Translations under genes and position numbers: made by a program
Notes under the pieces: model-generated
Database searches by the model: none
What the model saw: only the letters and a program-made list of their open reading frames with translations
Told to the model about the DNA's origin: nothing
In this document: in pieces, positions 13,140-25,832 of the stretch
Numbering within the stretch: position 1 is the stretch's first letter
Layout of the letters: each line of letters starts with the position of its first letter
Source: Diogma glabrata
Lineage: Eukaryota; Arthropoda; Insecta; Diptera; Cylindrotomidae
Assembly: GCA_963693315.1 (NCBI GenBank)
Contig: CAVNZG010000990.1
Span: 1 to 64,000, forward strand
Direction: 5' to 3'
DNA: 64,000 bases

Positions 13140-16100
13140 AGAGATATTCTCAACCTTATATTCTTTAACATTGACTGAAGCAAGCAAGGGTATCGTTGAA
13201 ATAAGAGTTTCTTTGAAATTAATTTTTTTCATATTTTATTACTGTAGACCAAAAAACAATAATAAACCCAAATTTTGAGAACCCTGGGATAACCTGCTTA
13301 AGAGATATTCTCAACCTTATATTCTTTAACATTGACTGAAGCAAGCAGGGTATCGTTGAAATAAGAGTTTCTCTGAAATTAATTTTTTTCATATTTTATT
13401 ACTGTAGACCAAAAAACAATAATAAACCCAAATTTTGAGAACCCTGGGATAACCTGCTTAAGAGATATTCTCAACCTTATATTCTTTAACATTGACTGAA
13501 GCAAGCAAGGGTATCGTTGAAATAAGAGTTTCTCTGAAATTAACTTTTTTCATATTTTATTACTGTAGACCAAAAAACAATAATAAACCCAAATTTTGAG
13601 AACCCTGGGATAACCTGCTTAAGAGATATTCTCAACCTTATATTCTTTAACATTGACTGAAGCAAGCAGGGTATCGTTGAAATAAGAGTTTCTCTGAAAT
13701 TAATTTTTTTCATATTTTATTACTGTAGACCAAAAAACAATAATAAACCCAAATTTTGAGAACCCTGGGATAACCTGCTTAAGAGATATTCTCAACCTTA
13801 TATTCTTTAACATTGACTGAAGCAAGCAGGGTATCGTTGAAATAAGAGTTTCTCTGAAATTAATTTTTTTCATATTTTATTACTGTAGACCAAAAAACAA
13901 TAATAAACCCAAATTTTGAGAACCCTGGGATAACCTGCTTAAGAGATATTCTCAACCTTATATTCTTTAACATTGACTGAAGCAAGCAAGGGTATCGTTG
14001 AAATAAGAGTTTCTCTGAAATTAATTTTTTTCATATTTTATTACTGTAGACCAAAAAACAATAATAAACCCAAATTTTGAGAACCCTGGGATAACCTGCT
14101 TAAGAGATATTCTCAACCTTATATTCTTTAACATTGACTGAAGCAAGCAGGGTATCGTTGAAATAAGAGTTTCTCTGAAATTAATTTTTTTCATTTTTTA
14201 TTACTGTAGACCAAAAAACAATAATAAACCCAAATTTTGAGAACCCTGGGATAACCTGCTTAAGAGATATTCTCAACCTTATATTCTTTAACATTGACTG
14301 AAGCAAGCAAGGGTATCGTTGAAATAAGAGTTTCTCTGAAATTAATTTTTTTCATATTTTATTACTGTTGACCAAAAAACAATAATAAACCCAAATTTTG
14401 AGAACCCTGGGATAACCTGCTTAAGAGATATTCTCAACCTTATATTCTTTAACATTGACTGAAGCAAGCAAGGGTATCGTTGAAATAAGAGTTTCTCTGA
14501 AATTAATTTTTTTCATATTTTATTACTGTAGACCAAAAAACAATAATAAACCCAAATTTTGAGAACCCTGGGATAACCTGCTTAAGAGATATTCTCAACC
14601 TTATATTCTTTAACATTGACTGAAGCAAGCAAGGGTATCGTTGAAATAAGAGTTTCTCTGAAATTAATTTTTTTCATATTTTATTACTGTAGACCAAAAA
14701 ACAATAATAAACCCAAATTTTGAGAACCCTGGGATAACCTGCTTAAGAGATATTCTCAACCTTATATTCTTTAACATTGACTGAAGCAAGCAGGGTATCG
14801 TTGAAATAAGAGTTTCTCTGAAATTAATTTTTTTCATATTTTATTACTGTAGACCAAAAAACAATAATAAACCCAAATTTTGAGAACCCTGGGATAACCT
14901 GCTTAAGAGATATTCTCAACCTTATATTCTTTAACATTGACTGAAGCAAGCAAGGGTATCGTTGAAATAAGAGTTTCTCTGAAATTAATTTTTTTCATAT
15001 TTTATTACTGTAGACCAAAAAACAATAATAAACCCAAATTTTGAGAACCCTGGGATAACCTGCTTAAGAGATATTCTCAACCTTATATTCTTTAACATTG
15101 ACTGAAGCAAGCAAGGGTATCGTTGAAATAAGAGTTTCTCTGATATTAACTTTTTTCATATTTTATTACTGTAGACCAAAAAACAATAATAAACCCAAAT
15201 TTTGAGAACCCTGGGATAACCTGCTTAAGAGATATTCTCAACCTTATATTCTTTAACATTGACTGAAGCAAGCAGGGTATCGTTGAAATAAGAGTTTCTC
15301 TGAAATTAATTTTTTTCATATTTTATTACTGTAGACCAAAAAACAATAATAAACCCAAATTTTGAGAACCCTGGGATAACCTGCTTAAGAGATATTCTCA
15401 ACCTTATATTCTTTAACATTGACTGAAGCAAGCAGGGTATCGTTGAAATAAGAGTTTCTCTGAAATTAATTTTTTTCATATTTTATTACTGTAGACCAAA
15501 AAACAATAATAAACCCAAATTTTGAGAACCCTGGGATAACCTGCTTAAGAGATATTCTCAACCTTATATTCTTTAACATTGACTGAAGCAAGCAAGGGTA
15601 TCGTTGGAATAAGAGTTTCTCTGAAATTAATTTTTTTCATATTTTATTACTGTAGACCAAAAAACAATAATAAACCCAAATTTTGAGAACCCTGGGATAA
15701 CCTGCTTAAGAGATATTCTCAACCTTATATTCTTTAACATTGACTGAAGCAAGCAAGGGTATCGTTGAAATAAGAGTTTCTTTGAAATTAATTTTTTTCA
15801 TATTTTATTACTGTAGACCAAAAAACAATAATAAACCCAAGTTTTGAGAACCCTGGGATAACCTGCTTAAGAGATATTCTCAACCTTATATTCTTTAACA
15901 TTGACTGAAGCAAGCAAGGGTATCGTTGAAATAAGAGTTTCTCTGAAATTAACTTTTTTCATATTTTATTACTGTAGACCAAAAAACAATAATAAACCCA
16001 AATTTTGAGAACCCTGGGATAACCTGCTTAAGAGATATTCTCAACCTTATATTCTTTAACATTGACTGAAGCAAGCAAGGGTATCGTTGAAATAAGAGTT

Positions 16101-19100
16101 TCTCCGAAATTAATTTTTTTCATATTTTATTACTGTAGACCAAAAAACAATAATAAACCCAAATTTTGAGAACCCTGGGATAACCTGCTTAAGAGATATT
16201 CTCAACCTTATATTCTTTAACATTGACTGAAGCAAGCAAGGGTATCGTTGAAATAAGAGTTTCTCTGAAATTAATTTTTTTCATATTTTATTACTGTAGA
16301 CCAAAAAACAATAATAAACCCAAATTTTGAGAACCCTGGGATAACCTGCTTAAGAGATATTCTCAACCTTATATTCTTTAACATTGACTGAAGCAAGCAA
16401 GGGTATCGTTGAAATAAGAGTTTCTTTGAAATTAATTTTTTTCATATTTTATTACTGTAGACCAAAAAACAATAATAAACCCAAATTTTGAGAACCCTGG
16501 GATAACCTGCTTAAGAGATATTCTCAACCTTATATTCTTTAACATTGACTGAAGCAAGCAAGGGTATCGTTGAAATAAGAGTTTCTCTGAAATTAACTTT
16601 TTTCATATTTTATTACTGTAGACCAAAAAACAAAAATAATCCCAAATTTTGAGAACCCTGGGATAACCTGCTTAAGAGATATTCTCAACCTTATATTCTT
16701 TAACATTGACTGAAGCAAGCAAGGGTATCGTTGAAATAAGAGTTTCTCCGAAATTAATTTTTTTCATATTTTATTACTGTAGACCAAAAAACAATAATAA
16801 ACCCAAATTTTGAGAACCCTGGGATAACCTGCTTAAGAGATATTCTCAACCTTATATTCTTTAACATTGACTGAAGCAAGCAAGGGTATCGTTGAAATAA
16901 GAGTTTCTCTGAAATTAATTTTTTTCAAATTTTATTACTGTAGACCAAAAAACAATAATAAACCCAAATTTTGAGAACCCTGGGATAACCTGCTTAAGAG
17001 ATATTCTCAACCTTATATTCTTTAACATTGACTGAAGCAAGCAAGGGTATCGTTGAAATAAGAGTTTCTCTGAAATTAAATTTTTTCATATTTTATTACT
17101 GTAGACCAAAAAACAATAATAAACCCAAATTTTGAGAACCCTGGGATAACCTGCTTAAGAGATATTCTCAACCTTATATTCTTTAACATTGACTGAAGCA
17201 AGCAAGGGTATCGTTGAAATAAGAGTTTCTTTGAAATTAATTTTTTTCATATTTTATTACTGTAGACCAAAAAACAATAATAAACCCAAATTTTGAGAAC
17301 CCTGGGATAACCTGCTTAAGAGATATTCTCAACCTTATATTCTTTAACATTGACTGAAGCAAGCAGGGTATCGTTGAAATAAGAGTTTCTCTGAAATTAA
17401 TTTTTTTCATATTTTATTACTGTAGACCAAAAAACAATAATAAACCCAAATTTTGAGAACCCTGGGATAACCTGCTTAAGAGATATTCTCAACCTTATAT
17501 TCTTTAACATTGACTGAAGCAAGCAAGGGTATCGTTGAAATAAGAGTTTCTCTGAAATTAACTTTTTTCATATTTTATTACTGTAGACCAAAAAACAATA
17601 ATAAACCCAAATTTTGAGAACCCTGGGATAACCTGCTTAAGAGATATTCTCAACCTTATATTCTTTAACATTGACTGAAGCAAGCAAGGGTATCGTTGAA
17701 ATAAGAGTTTCTCTGAAATTAACTTTTTTCATATTTTATTACTGTAGGCCAAAAAACAATAATAAACCCAAATTTTGAGAACCCTGGGATAACCTGCTTA
17801 AGAGATATTCTCAACCTTATATTCTTTAACATTGACTGAAGCAAGCAAGGGTATCGTTGAAATAAGAGTTTCTTTGAAATTAATTTTTTTCATATTTTAT
17901 TACTGTAGACCAAAAAACAATAATAAACCCAAATTTTGAGAACCCTGGGATAACCTGCTTCAGAGATATTCTCAACCTTATATTCTTTAACATTGACTGA
18001 AGCAAGCAAGGGTATCGTTGAAATAAGAGTTTCTCTGAAATTAATTTTTTTCATATTTTATTACTGTAGATCAAAAAACAATAATAAACCCAAATTTTGA
18101 GAACCCTGGGATAACCTGCTTAAGAGATATTCTCAACCTTATATTCTTTAACATTGACTGAAGCAAGCAGGGTATCGTTGAAATAAGAGTTTCTCTGAAA
18201 TTAATTTTTTTCATATTTTATTACTGTAGACCAAAAAACAATAATAAACCCAAATTTTGAGAACCCTGGGATAACCTGCTTAAGAGATATTCTCAACCTT
18301 ATATTCTTTAACATTGACTGAAGCAAGCAAGGGTATCGTTGAAATAAGAGTTTCTCTGAAATTAATTTTTTTCATATTTTATTACTGTAGACCAAAAAAC
18401 AATAATAAACCCAAATTTTGAGAACCCTGGGATAACCTGCTTAAGAGATATTCTCAACCTTATATTCTTTAACATTGACTGAAGCAAGCAGGGTATCGTT
18501 GAAATAAGAGTTTCTCTGAAATTAATTTTTTTCATATTTTATTACTGTAGACCAAAAAACAATAATAAACCCAAATTTTGAGAACCCTGGGATAACCTGC
18601 TTAAGAGATATTCTCAACCTTATATTCTTTAACATTGACTGAAGCAAGCAAGGGTATCGTTGAAATAAGAGTTTCTCTGAAATTAACTTTTTTCATATTT
18701 TATTACTGTAGACCAAAAAACAATAATAAACCCAAATTTTGAGAACCCTGGGATAACCTGCTTAAGAGATATTCTCAACCTTATATTCTTTAACATTGAC
18801 TGAAGCAAGCAAGGGTATCGTTGAAATAAGAGTTTCTCTGAAATTAACTTTTTTCATATTTTATTACTGTAGACCAAAAAACAATAATAAACCCAAATTT
18901 TGAGAACCCTGGGATAACCTGCTTAAGAGATATTCTCAACCTTATATTCTTTAACATTGACTGAAGCAAGCAGGGTATCGTTGAAATAAGAGTTTCTCTG
19001 AAATTATTTTTTTCATATTTTATTACTGTAGACCAAAAAACAATAATAAACCCAAATTTTGAGAACCCTGGGATAACCTGCTTAAGAGATATTCTCAACC

Positions 19101-21299
19101 TTATATTCTTTAACATTGACTGAAGCAAGCAGGGTATCGTTGAAATAAGAGTTTCTCCGAAATTAATTTTTTTCATATTTTATTACTGTAGACCAAAAAA
19201 CAATAATAAACCCAAATTTTGAGAACCCTGGGATAACCTGCTTAAGAGATATTCTCAACCTTATATTCTTTAACATTGACTGAAGCAAGCAGGGTATCGT
19301 TGAAATAAGAGTTTCTCTGAAATTAATTTTTTTCATATTTTATTACTGTAGACCAAAAAACAATAATAAATCCAAATTTTGAGAACCCTGGGATAACCTG
19401 CTTAAGAGATATTCTCAACCTTATATTCTTTAACATTGACTGAAGCAAGCAAGGGTATCGTTGAAATAAGAGTTTCTCTGAAATTAACTTTTTTCATATT
19501 TTATTACTGTAGACCAAAAAACAATAATAAACCCAAATTTTGAGAACCCTGGGATAACCTGCTTAAGAGATATTCTCAACCTTATATTCTTTAACATTGA
19601 CTGAAGCAAGCAAGGGTATCGTTGAAATAAGAGTTTCTTTGAAATTAATTTTTTTCATATTTTATTACTGTAGACCAAAAAACATTAATAAACCCAAATT
19701 TTGAGAACCCTGGGATAACCTGCTTAAGAGATATTCTCAACCTTATATTCTTTAACGACTGAAGCAAGCAAGGGTATCGTTGAAATAAGAGTTTCTCTGA
19801 AATTAACTTTTTTCATATTTTATTACTGTAGACCAAAAAACAATAATAAACCCAAATTTTGAGAACCCTGGGATAACCTGCTTAAGAGATATTCTCAACC
19901 TTATATTCTTTAACATTGACTGAAGCAAGCAAGGGTATCGTTGAAATAAGAATTTCTCTGAAATTAACTTTTTTCATATTTTATTACTGTAGACCAAAAA
20001 ACAATAATAAACCCAAATTTTGAGAACCCTGGGATAACCTGCTTAAGAGATATTCTCAACCTTATATTCTTTAACATTGACTGAAGCAAGCAGGGTATCG
20101 TTGAAATAAGAGTTTCTCTGAAATTAATTTTTTTCATATTTTATTACTGTAGACCAAAAAACAATAATAAACCCAAATTTTGAGAACCCTGGGATAACCT
20201 GCTTAAGAGATATTCTCAACCTTATATTCTTTAACATTGACTGAAGCAAGCAAGGGTATCGTTGAAATAAGAGTTTCTCTGAAATTAACTTTTTTCATAT
20301 TTTATTACTGTAGACCAAAAAACAATAATAAACCCAAATTTTGAGAACCCCGGGATAACCTGCTTAAGAGATATTCTCAACCTTATATTCTTTAACATTG
20401 ACTGAAGCAAGCAAGGGTATCGTTGAAATAAGAGTTTCTCTGAAATTAACTTTTTTCATATTTTATTACTGTAGACCAAAAAACAATAATAAACCCAAAT
20501 TTTGAGAACCCTGGGATAACCTGCTTAAGAGATATTCTCAACCTTATATTCTTTAACATTGACTGAAGCAAGCAAGGGTATCGTTGAAATAAGAGTTTCT
20601 CTGAAATTAACTTTTTTCATATTTTATTACTGTAGACCAAAAAACAATAATAAACCCAAATTTTGAGAACCCTGGGATAACCTGCTTAAGAGATATTCTC
20701 AACCTTATATTCTTTAACATTGACTGAAGCAAGCAAGGGTATCGTTGAAATAAGAGTTTCTCTGAAATTAACTTTTTTCATATTTTATTACTGTAGACAA
20801 AAAACAATAATAAACCCAAATTTTGAGAACCCTGGGATAACCTGCTTAAGAGATATTCTCAACCTTATATTCTTTAACATTGACTGAAGCAAGCAAGGGT
20901 ATCGTTGAAATAAGAGTTTCTCTGAAATTAATTTTTTTCATATTTTATTACTGTAGACCAAAAAACAATAATAAACCCAAATTTTGAGAACCCTGGGATA
21001 ACCTGCTTAAGAGATATTCTCAACCTTATATTCTTTAACATTGACTGAAGCAAGCAAGGGTATCGTTGAAATAAGAGTTTCTCTGAAATTAACTTTTTTC
21101 ATATTTTATTACTGTAGACCAAAAAACAATAATAAACCCAAATTTTGAGAACCCTGGGATAACCTGCTTAAGAGATATTCTCAACCTTATATTCTTTAAC
21201 ATTGACTGAAGCAAGCAAGGGTATCGTTGAAATAAGAGTTTCTCTGAAATTAATTTTTTTCATATTTTATTACTGTAGACCAAAAAACAATAATAAACC
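13140..21299 (+). repeat. 161-bp satellite array, orientation A, block 2
   Basis: About 51 further monomers in the same orientation and with the same variant set as block 1, including many 160-bp units (GCAAGCAGGG). The block ends abruptly inside a monomer at AATAATAAACC, where the retrotransposon begins. The missing remainder (CAAATTTTGAG onward) is found intact on the far side of the element. Apart from scattered substitutions (for example CAAAAATAATCCC near 16630) I see nothing but satellite here. Confidence 0.98.
21296..21299. other. Target-site duplication, left copy (AACC)
   Basis: AACC directly precedes the left LTR end and recurs directly after the right LTR end. Removing the element and one copy restores the normal monomer sequence AATAATAAACCCAAATTTTG exactly. 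Four-base duplications fit Ty3/gypsy integrases. The A-run leaves an uncertainty of one or two bases. Confidence 0.85.
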
Positions 21300-21568
21300 T
21301 ATAGCTAGTATGTTTCGCGCTATATGATTTGCTGCGTGTTTAATCCACAATTAAATAGCTTGAATTTTCTTGAAATAATAGTATGAAAATCCTCCAAAAG
21401 CTTGTATAGTTTCTCGCTTTAATAATTTTGTTGAGTATCCAAAATTATAAATTTAGTATTTTTTTTTTTGTTTTATATGTTCAAAATATAAATCTTGAAA
21501 ATTCTTGATTATGAAAGTAAAACAACCTATAGCTTGTGTATTTTCTCGCTATCACTCGACTCCTTCAA

Positions 21569-21646
21569 ATTCCGTTATTCTCAAATCTTCAGTAATTCCG
21601 TTGGTGTTAAATCTCCAGTTATTCCGTTGTTTTCCAATCTTCAGTC
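21569..21646 (-). repeat. Three 26-bp tandem repeats in the 3' LTR
   Basis: Three consecutive 26-bp units, each starting ATTCCGTT and ending AATCTTCAG or AATCTCCAG plus two bases on the plus strand (starts 21569, 21595, 21621). They lie just downstream, in the element's direction, of the TATA box. The same triplet is in the other LTR. Confidence 0.85.
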
Positions 21647-21650
21647 GTTT

Positions 21651-21658
21651 CTTTTATA
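21651..21658 (-). promoter_or_regulatory. TATA box of the 3' LTR
   Basis: TATAAAAG on the minus strand, the same motif as in the 5' LTR. Transcription from this copy would run leftwards out of the element into satellite block 2. Use as a promoter is inference. Confidence 0.5.
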
Positions 21659-22100
21659 AATTCTGGTTAACTATCTTTTGATAACAAATCAGCTTCCATA
21701 AATATACCAATAATTCTGAAGTTACTACTTCTTAAAATGGTTTAATAAATGTTAAACAAATTATGGTAAGTTTAAATATTCGTTGAATATATTTTATTAA
21801 ATAATATATTCATATAAAACAATTTTATTATACATTATTTATGAGATAAAAAACTTTAATTGGTTTAACTAATATCCAATAATTTTTTTGAACTTTACCA
21901 GTAGAAGAAAGAAGCTTAATTGAAATTATTTTTTCATTTAGGAAAAATAATGTTTTTCAAAACAAACTAAGTTTTTTTAGAAAAAATAAGTTTTTCAAAC
22001 ATACTTAGATTTGTTAATTGTGAGTATCCTAAAGTTTGTAAAAATTACTGCCAAAATAAAGTTAATAAGATTAAGTGAAATTTGGTGAGAAATCACCACA

Positions 22101-22116
22101 AACACTCCCTCACCAG
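22101..22116 (-). other. Polypurine tract next to the 3' LTR
   Basis: On the minus strand, GGTGAGGGAGTGTT directly abuts the LTR start TGTGG. A purine-rich run in this position primes plus-strand DNA synthesis in LTR elements. It is short and broken by two Ts near its end, so the exact primer limits are uncertain. Confidence 0.6.
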
Positions 22117-22436
22117 TGATTCGCCAGAAGAACGAAAAATAATTTTCAAAAGAATGATAAATTTAAAATTAATTAATTTTCAAAATGACCAAAAAATAAT
22201 TTTGAAATATTTTAAAATAATGCTGTTTCCAAAATATAGTAAATTTTATCAAAATTCAAACAAGAATGACCTCATAATCATCTCAAATGAAAATGAAATG
22301 GATGAGATGATATTGAAATGAGTGAGCTTATTGAATCAAACGAATAAATTAGAAATTATGTCGAATAATAAAGAATTTAATAAAATCGCATTAGACAGTT
22401 GCTAACGACAGTGAAAAGATCAAACGTCTACAACAT
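22117..22436 (-). other. 3' untranslated region of the element
   Basis: AT-rich sequence between the pol stop codon and the polypurine tract. No sense-strand frame resembling an envelope or accessory gene is visible. A 79-codon plus-strand frame that begins inside the LTR at a TTG is antisense and low-complexity (Asn/Lys/Ile-rich), and is not considered a gene. Confidence 0.6.
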
Positions 22437-25400
22437 TTAACTAACTTGACTGGAAAGCAAAGATTTTTTAAAATCATTAAAACAATTATCAATAAAATTT
22501 AATAATTTTTGAGGTGTTTTAATTATTCTTCCAGATTTAGAAATTCTTTGATTGGGAATAATAATTACTGATGGCTGATCATTGAATGTTACTCTCTTTT
22601 TACTTTTATTTAGTAAAATAGAATCCGGTTTATTTGAACCAGATGAATCTGATTGATTCAGATTAGAAGGAGAATTTAAAGAATTAGAATGATCAGCTGG
22701 ATTTAAATTGTTTGAAAATTGTATCTGCTTGCTTAAATTAGAAAATTCAGAAAAATTTTTCGAATTAATGTTTGAAGTTGAATCTGATAGATTCATGGAT
22801 TTTGCATTTACGAGAGAACTGTGGTGTTCATCGTCTGAATTTGCATGATAACATGGTTTAAGTCGATCAATTGAAATTTTGACTTCTTTGCCATTAATTT
22901 CTATATTGAAAGTTTTATTGTTTCGACTTAAAACTTTGAAAGGACCTGTGTAAGGAGCTTGCAATGATCTCCTTAAGGCATCTGTACGCAAAAATACATG
23001 TGAGCAAGTATGTAAATCTTTGCTCACAAAAGAAGAAGATGATACATGATGTGATGCTGGTGTTGGTCTAATTTCATCAAAATGTTTTTTCATTTCCTTA
23101 ACGAACTCTGATTGGGGACAAAAAGATTTTGCAGTAGAATCTAAGAATTGTCCTGGAATTCTAATCGAGCTTCCAAAAGTGAGTTCCGCTGAAGTAGATT
23201 GTAGTTCTTCGCTGAATGAGGTTCTTAAACCTAGAAGGACTGAAGGTAGAACTTTTGTCCAGTCTGGACGGTCATGACACATAATTGCTGATTTAATTGT
23301 GCGATGCCATCTTTCTACCATACCGTTGCATTTTGGATTATAAGAAGTGGTTCTGAATCTCTTGAAACCTAGTAGGTTGGAAAGTTCAGAGAAAAGTTGG
23401 GATTCGAATTGGGTTCCTTGATCAGTTATAATTGATTCTGGAACACCAAATCTCGAAATCCAAGAATTGTATACAGCGAATGCGACAGTTGCAGCAGTGA
23501 TGTCTGGAACTGGTATCGCTTCGGGCCACCGCGTATAACGGTCGATTAGCGTTACGCAATATCGTTGGTTTTCCGATATTGGTAGAGGACCAATGATATC
23601 GAGGTGAATTTGCGAGAATAGCTGTGAATTAGTTTTAATAGTGCCAAGAGGGGATTTAGTATGTCTAAATACCTTTGACTTTTGACACGCTATACATTGT
23701 TGCGCCATAAGTTTAACATCTTTTTTAATAGACGGCCAAATAACGTGTTTGGTTAATAATTTGGTTGAAGCTTTGACACCAGGATGCGAAAGTCTATGAA
23801 ATGCATCGAAAACACTTTGGCGAAATTGTGCAGGAATATATGGCCTACGTATAGCAGTTGATGTGTCACAATATATTAATTTACTTTCATTGAAAGTAAT
23901 TGGAAAATGTTCAAACTTCAAAGTTGTATTACTTTGAAGTATATTTTGAAGTTCCTCGTCATTGGTTTGCGCGTCCGCGATTGCAGCATAATCAATTTTC
24001 TCTGGTATGAGGATTTGATCTATGTGAGATAGTGCGTCAGCTACGACATTGTCGATACCTGAAATATGCCGGATATCAGTGGTGAATTGCCCAATGAAAT
24101 CCAAATGGCGAAATTGACGAGGAGATGCTTTTTTTAAATTTTGTTTAAAAGCAAAAATTAAAGGTTTGTGGTCAGTGAATAGAGTAAATTCACGACCTTC
24201 TAGGAGATACCTGAAATGCTTGATGCCTGAATACGCTGCGAGAAGTTCTCTATCGTAAGCGCTATATTTAATTTGTGCATCATTAAGACGAACCGAGAAG
24301 AAACTGAGCGGTTGCCAGGTTTCTTCAACAAATTGCTGCACTACGGCTCCTATCGCTGTATCTGATGCATCGACCATAATTGCTAGTCGAGCTGAAGATG
24401 ACGGATGAGCTAAAAGAGTGGCATTACACAATTTATCTTTACAATTGTCGAAGGCTTGAATGGACTCAGCTGTCCAAGTTATTGGAATTTTACTATTCTT
24501 CTTATATCCCTTTAAGAAGTTATTGAGTAAAATTTGATCAGCTGCAGCAGCTGGTAAAAATCTTCGATAAAAGTTAATCATGCCTAAGAATCGTTTAAGC
24601 TGTTTAACATTTGAGGGACGTTCAAAGTCTTTAATGACTTGAACACGTTCATGATCGGGTAAAATACCATGTTCAGACACTAAATGACCTAAAAATTTAA
24701 TTTCAGATTTGGCGAATACACATTTATCTGAATTTATGATTAAACTATTTTCAGAGAATCTCTGAAAAATCATTTGTAGATGAATTAGATGCTCCTCTAG
24801 ATTTTTAGATGCAACTAAAACATCATCTAGATAAACGAAGCAAAATTGAAATCCGGTTAAAACAGAATGCATCAATCTTTGAAATGATTGTGCAGCATTC
24901 CTAAGACCAAAGGTCATTTTGCAGAATTCAAAAAGACCGAGAGGTGTAGAAATTGCGGTTTTAGGAATGTCTTCCGGATGTATTGGAATCTGGTGATATG
25001 CCTGAACAAGATCAATGGTCGAAAAAATTGTGCATCCCTCCAACTGATGCGAAAAATCTTGGAGGTGGGGAATAGAATATCGATCTGGAACAGTAATTCT
25101 ATTGAGAGCTCGATAGTCTCCACAAGGACGCCATTCTCCATTTTTCTTCTTGGCCAGATGAAGTGGACTGGACCAAGGACTACTGCTGGGTCTACAAATA
25201 CCCAGTTGTACCATCTTTTCAAACTCGGCTTTAGCAATTGTTAACTTATCAGGTGCCAAGCGTCGAGTTTTACAAGATATAGGTAAGCCAATTGTTTCCA
25301 ATTTGTGAGTAACATTATGTTTCACAGTGCTTGGCATGAGATTCCGATTTAGAATCTCTGGAAACTTTTCCAAGACTTTAATTACTGCTGTTGATACTAT

Positions 25401-25832
25401 TGATTCATCAACAAGAAAAAGTGAAGGCTCATTACATATTGATAAACTACCAATTGAGAACAGAGAGGTTGACGGGTCTATAAGCCTCTGTCTCTGTATA
25501 TCAACCAGTAGTCCAGTATGATTTAGAAAATCTGATCCAATAATAGGGATCGAAACATCGGCAACTATGAATTCCCATGAAAAATTTCTTCGAAGACCAA
25601 TATTTAAATCAAGAACTTTGGTGCCATAGGCACAAATGGGAGTGCCGTTTGCCGCAAATAATTTAAAAGAAGTAGTTACTGGTTTGATATTAGCAATTCG
25701 AAATGGAATTACTGAAACGTCTGCTCCTGTATCAATTAAGAATTTAGTTTTTAATCTAGATTCGAAAATTTGTAAACGATGATTGCTCAGATCAGCAATA
25801 CTCCTGAATGCATATTGCTGATCATTTACGCG
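22437..25832 (-). CDS. pol: pol: protease-RT-RNase H-integrase, made by -1 frameshift
   Basis: This enzyme part of Gag-Pol is 1131 codons, numbered here from the first codon after the slip site. Protease: FLIDTGAD with catalytic Asp34, and IIGSDFLN at 97-104. Reverse transcriptase: FSTIDL at 270-275 and catalytic YLDD at 334-337. RNase H: Asp488, Glu529 and Asp554 (in TDHKPL), with VADAL near 597-601. Integrase: zinc-binding His679/His683 with Cys713/Cys716, catalytic Asp745, Asp804 and Glu840 (35 residues between the last two, DD35E), then a GPY/F-like module (APYTGPFKV) near 959-967. No chromodomain follows; the tail is Ser/Asn-rich and ends with an [12 protein letters not shown] motif. The frame has no ATG near its start and is open right through the protease to the slip site, so an independent start is unlikely. 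A start at the TTG near 25373 would drop the protease. I see no missing catalytic residue and no stop. The protein would act in cytoplasmic particles, then in the nucleus at integration. Confidence 0.95.
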   Translation of the reverse strand, partial: RVNDQQYAFRSIADLSNHRLQIFESRLKTKFLIDTGADVSVIPFRIANIKPVTTSFKLFAANGTPICAYGTKVLDLNIGLRRNFSWEFIVADVSIPIIGSDFLNHTGLLVDIQRQRLIDPSTSLFSIGSLSICNEPSLFLVDESIVSTAVIKVLEKFPEILNRNLMPSTVKHNVTHKLETIGLPISCKTRRLAPDKLTIAKAEFEKMVQLGICRPSSSPWSSPLHLAKKKNGEWRPCGDYRALNRITVPDRYSIPHLQDFSHQLEGCTIFSTIDLVQAYHQIPIHPEDIPKTAISTPLGLFEFCKMTFGLRNAAQSFQRLMHSVLTGFQFCFVYLDDVLVASKNLEEHLIHLQMIFQRFSENSLIINSDKCVFAKSEIKFLGHLVSEHGILPDHERVQVIKDFERPSNVKQLKRFLGMINFYRRFLPAAAADQILLNNFLKGYKKNSKIPITWTAESIQAFDNCKDKLCNATLLAHPSSSARLAIMVDASDTAIGAVVQQFVEETWQPLSFFSVRLNDAQIKYSAYDRELLAAYSGIKHFRYLLEGREFTLFTDHKPLIFAFKQNLKKASPRQFRHLDFIGQFTTDIRHISGIDNVVADALSHIDQILIPEKIDYAAIADAQTNDEELQNILQSNTTLKFEHFPITFNESKLIYCDTSTAIRRPYIPAQFRQSVFDAFHRLSHPGVKASTKLLTKHVIWPSIKKDVKLMAQQCIACQKSKVFRHTKSPLGTIKTNSQLFSQIHLDIIGPLPISENQRYCVTLIDRYTRWPEAIPVPDITAATVAFAVYNSWISRFGVPESIITDQGTQFESQLFSELSNLLGFKRFRTTSYNPKCNGMVERWHRTIKSAIMCHDRPDWTKVLPSVLLGLRTSFSEELQSTSAELTFGSSIRIPGQFLDSTAKSFCPQSEFVKEMKKHFDEIRPTPASHHVSSSSFVSKDLHTCSHVFLRTDALRRSLQAPYTGPFKVLSRNNKTFNIEINGKEVKISIDRLKPCYHANSDDEHHSSLVNAKSMNLSDSTSNINSKNFSEFSNLSKQIQFSNNLNPADHSNSLNSPSNLNQSDSSGSNKPDSILLNKSKKRVTFNDQPSVIIIPNQRISKSGRIIKTPQKLLNFIDNCFNDFKKSLLSSQVS

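Larger units (their letters stand above)
21300..22100 (-). repeat. 3' LTR (left copy)
   Basis: An 801-bp long terminal repeat, nearly identical to the copy at 27162-27958. On the coding strand it starts TGTGGTGATTTCTCACC, with a GGTGA/TCACC hairpin at the tip, and ends CATACTAGCTATA. The termini are thus TG...TA rather than the usual TG...CA. Differences from the other LTR seen by eye: AAAATTATAA/ACAATTATAA near 21442, one T/A at the edge of the T-run near 21459, G/T near 22022, A/T near 22073, plus a small inverted segment with a 4-bp net length change at 21748-21761. In the element it would supply polyadenylation. Confidence 0.95.

Noticed and set aside
22082..22321. 79-codon plus-strand frame overlapping the 3' LTR edge
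   Set aside because: It starts at TTG inside the LTR, lies antisense to the element, and is Asn/Lys/Ile-rich as expected from AT-rich DNA.
22117..22436. An envelope gene after pol
   Set aside because: Only about 320 bp lie between pol and the polypurine tract, with no sense frame of useful length.
25371..25373. TTG as the start of pol
   Set aside because: The frame is open upstream through the complete protease to the slip site, so starting here would discard an intact domain.
24888..25521. Other frames inside pol on both strands
   Set aside because: They overlap the long pol frame that carries all protease and RT motifs, and have no motifs of their own.
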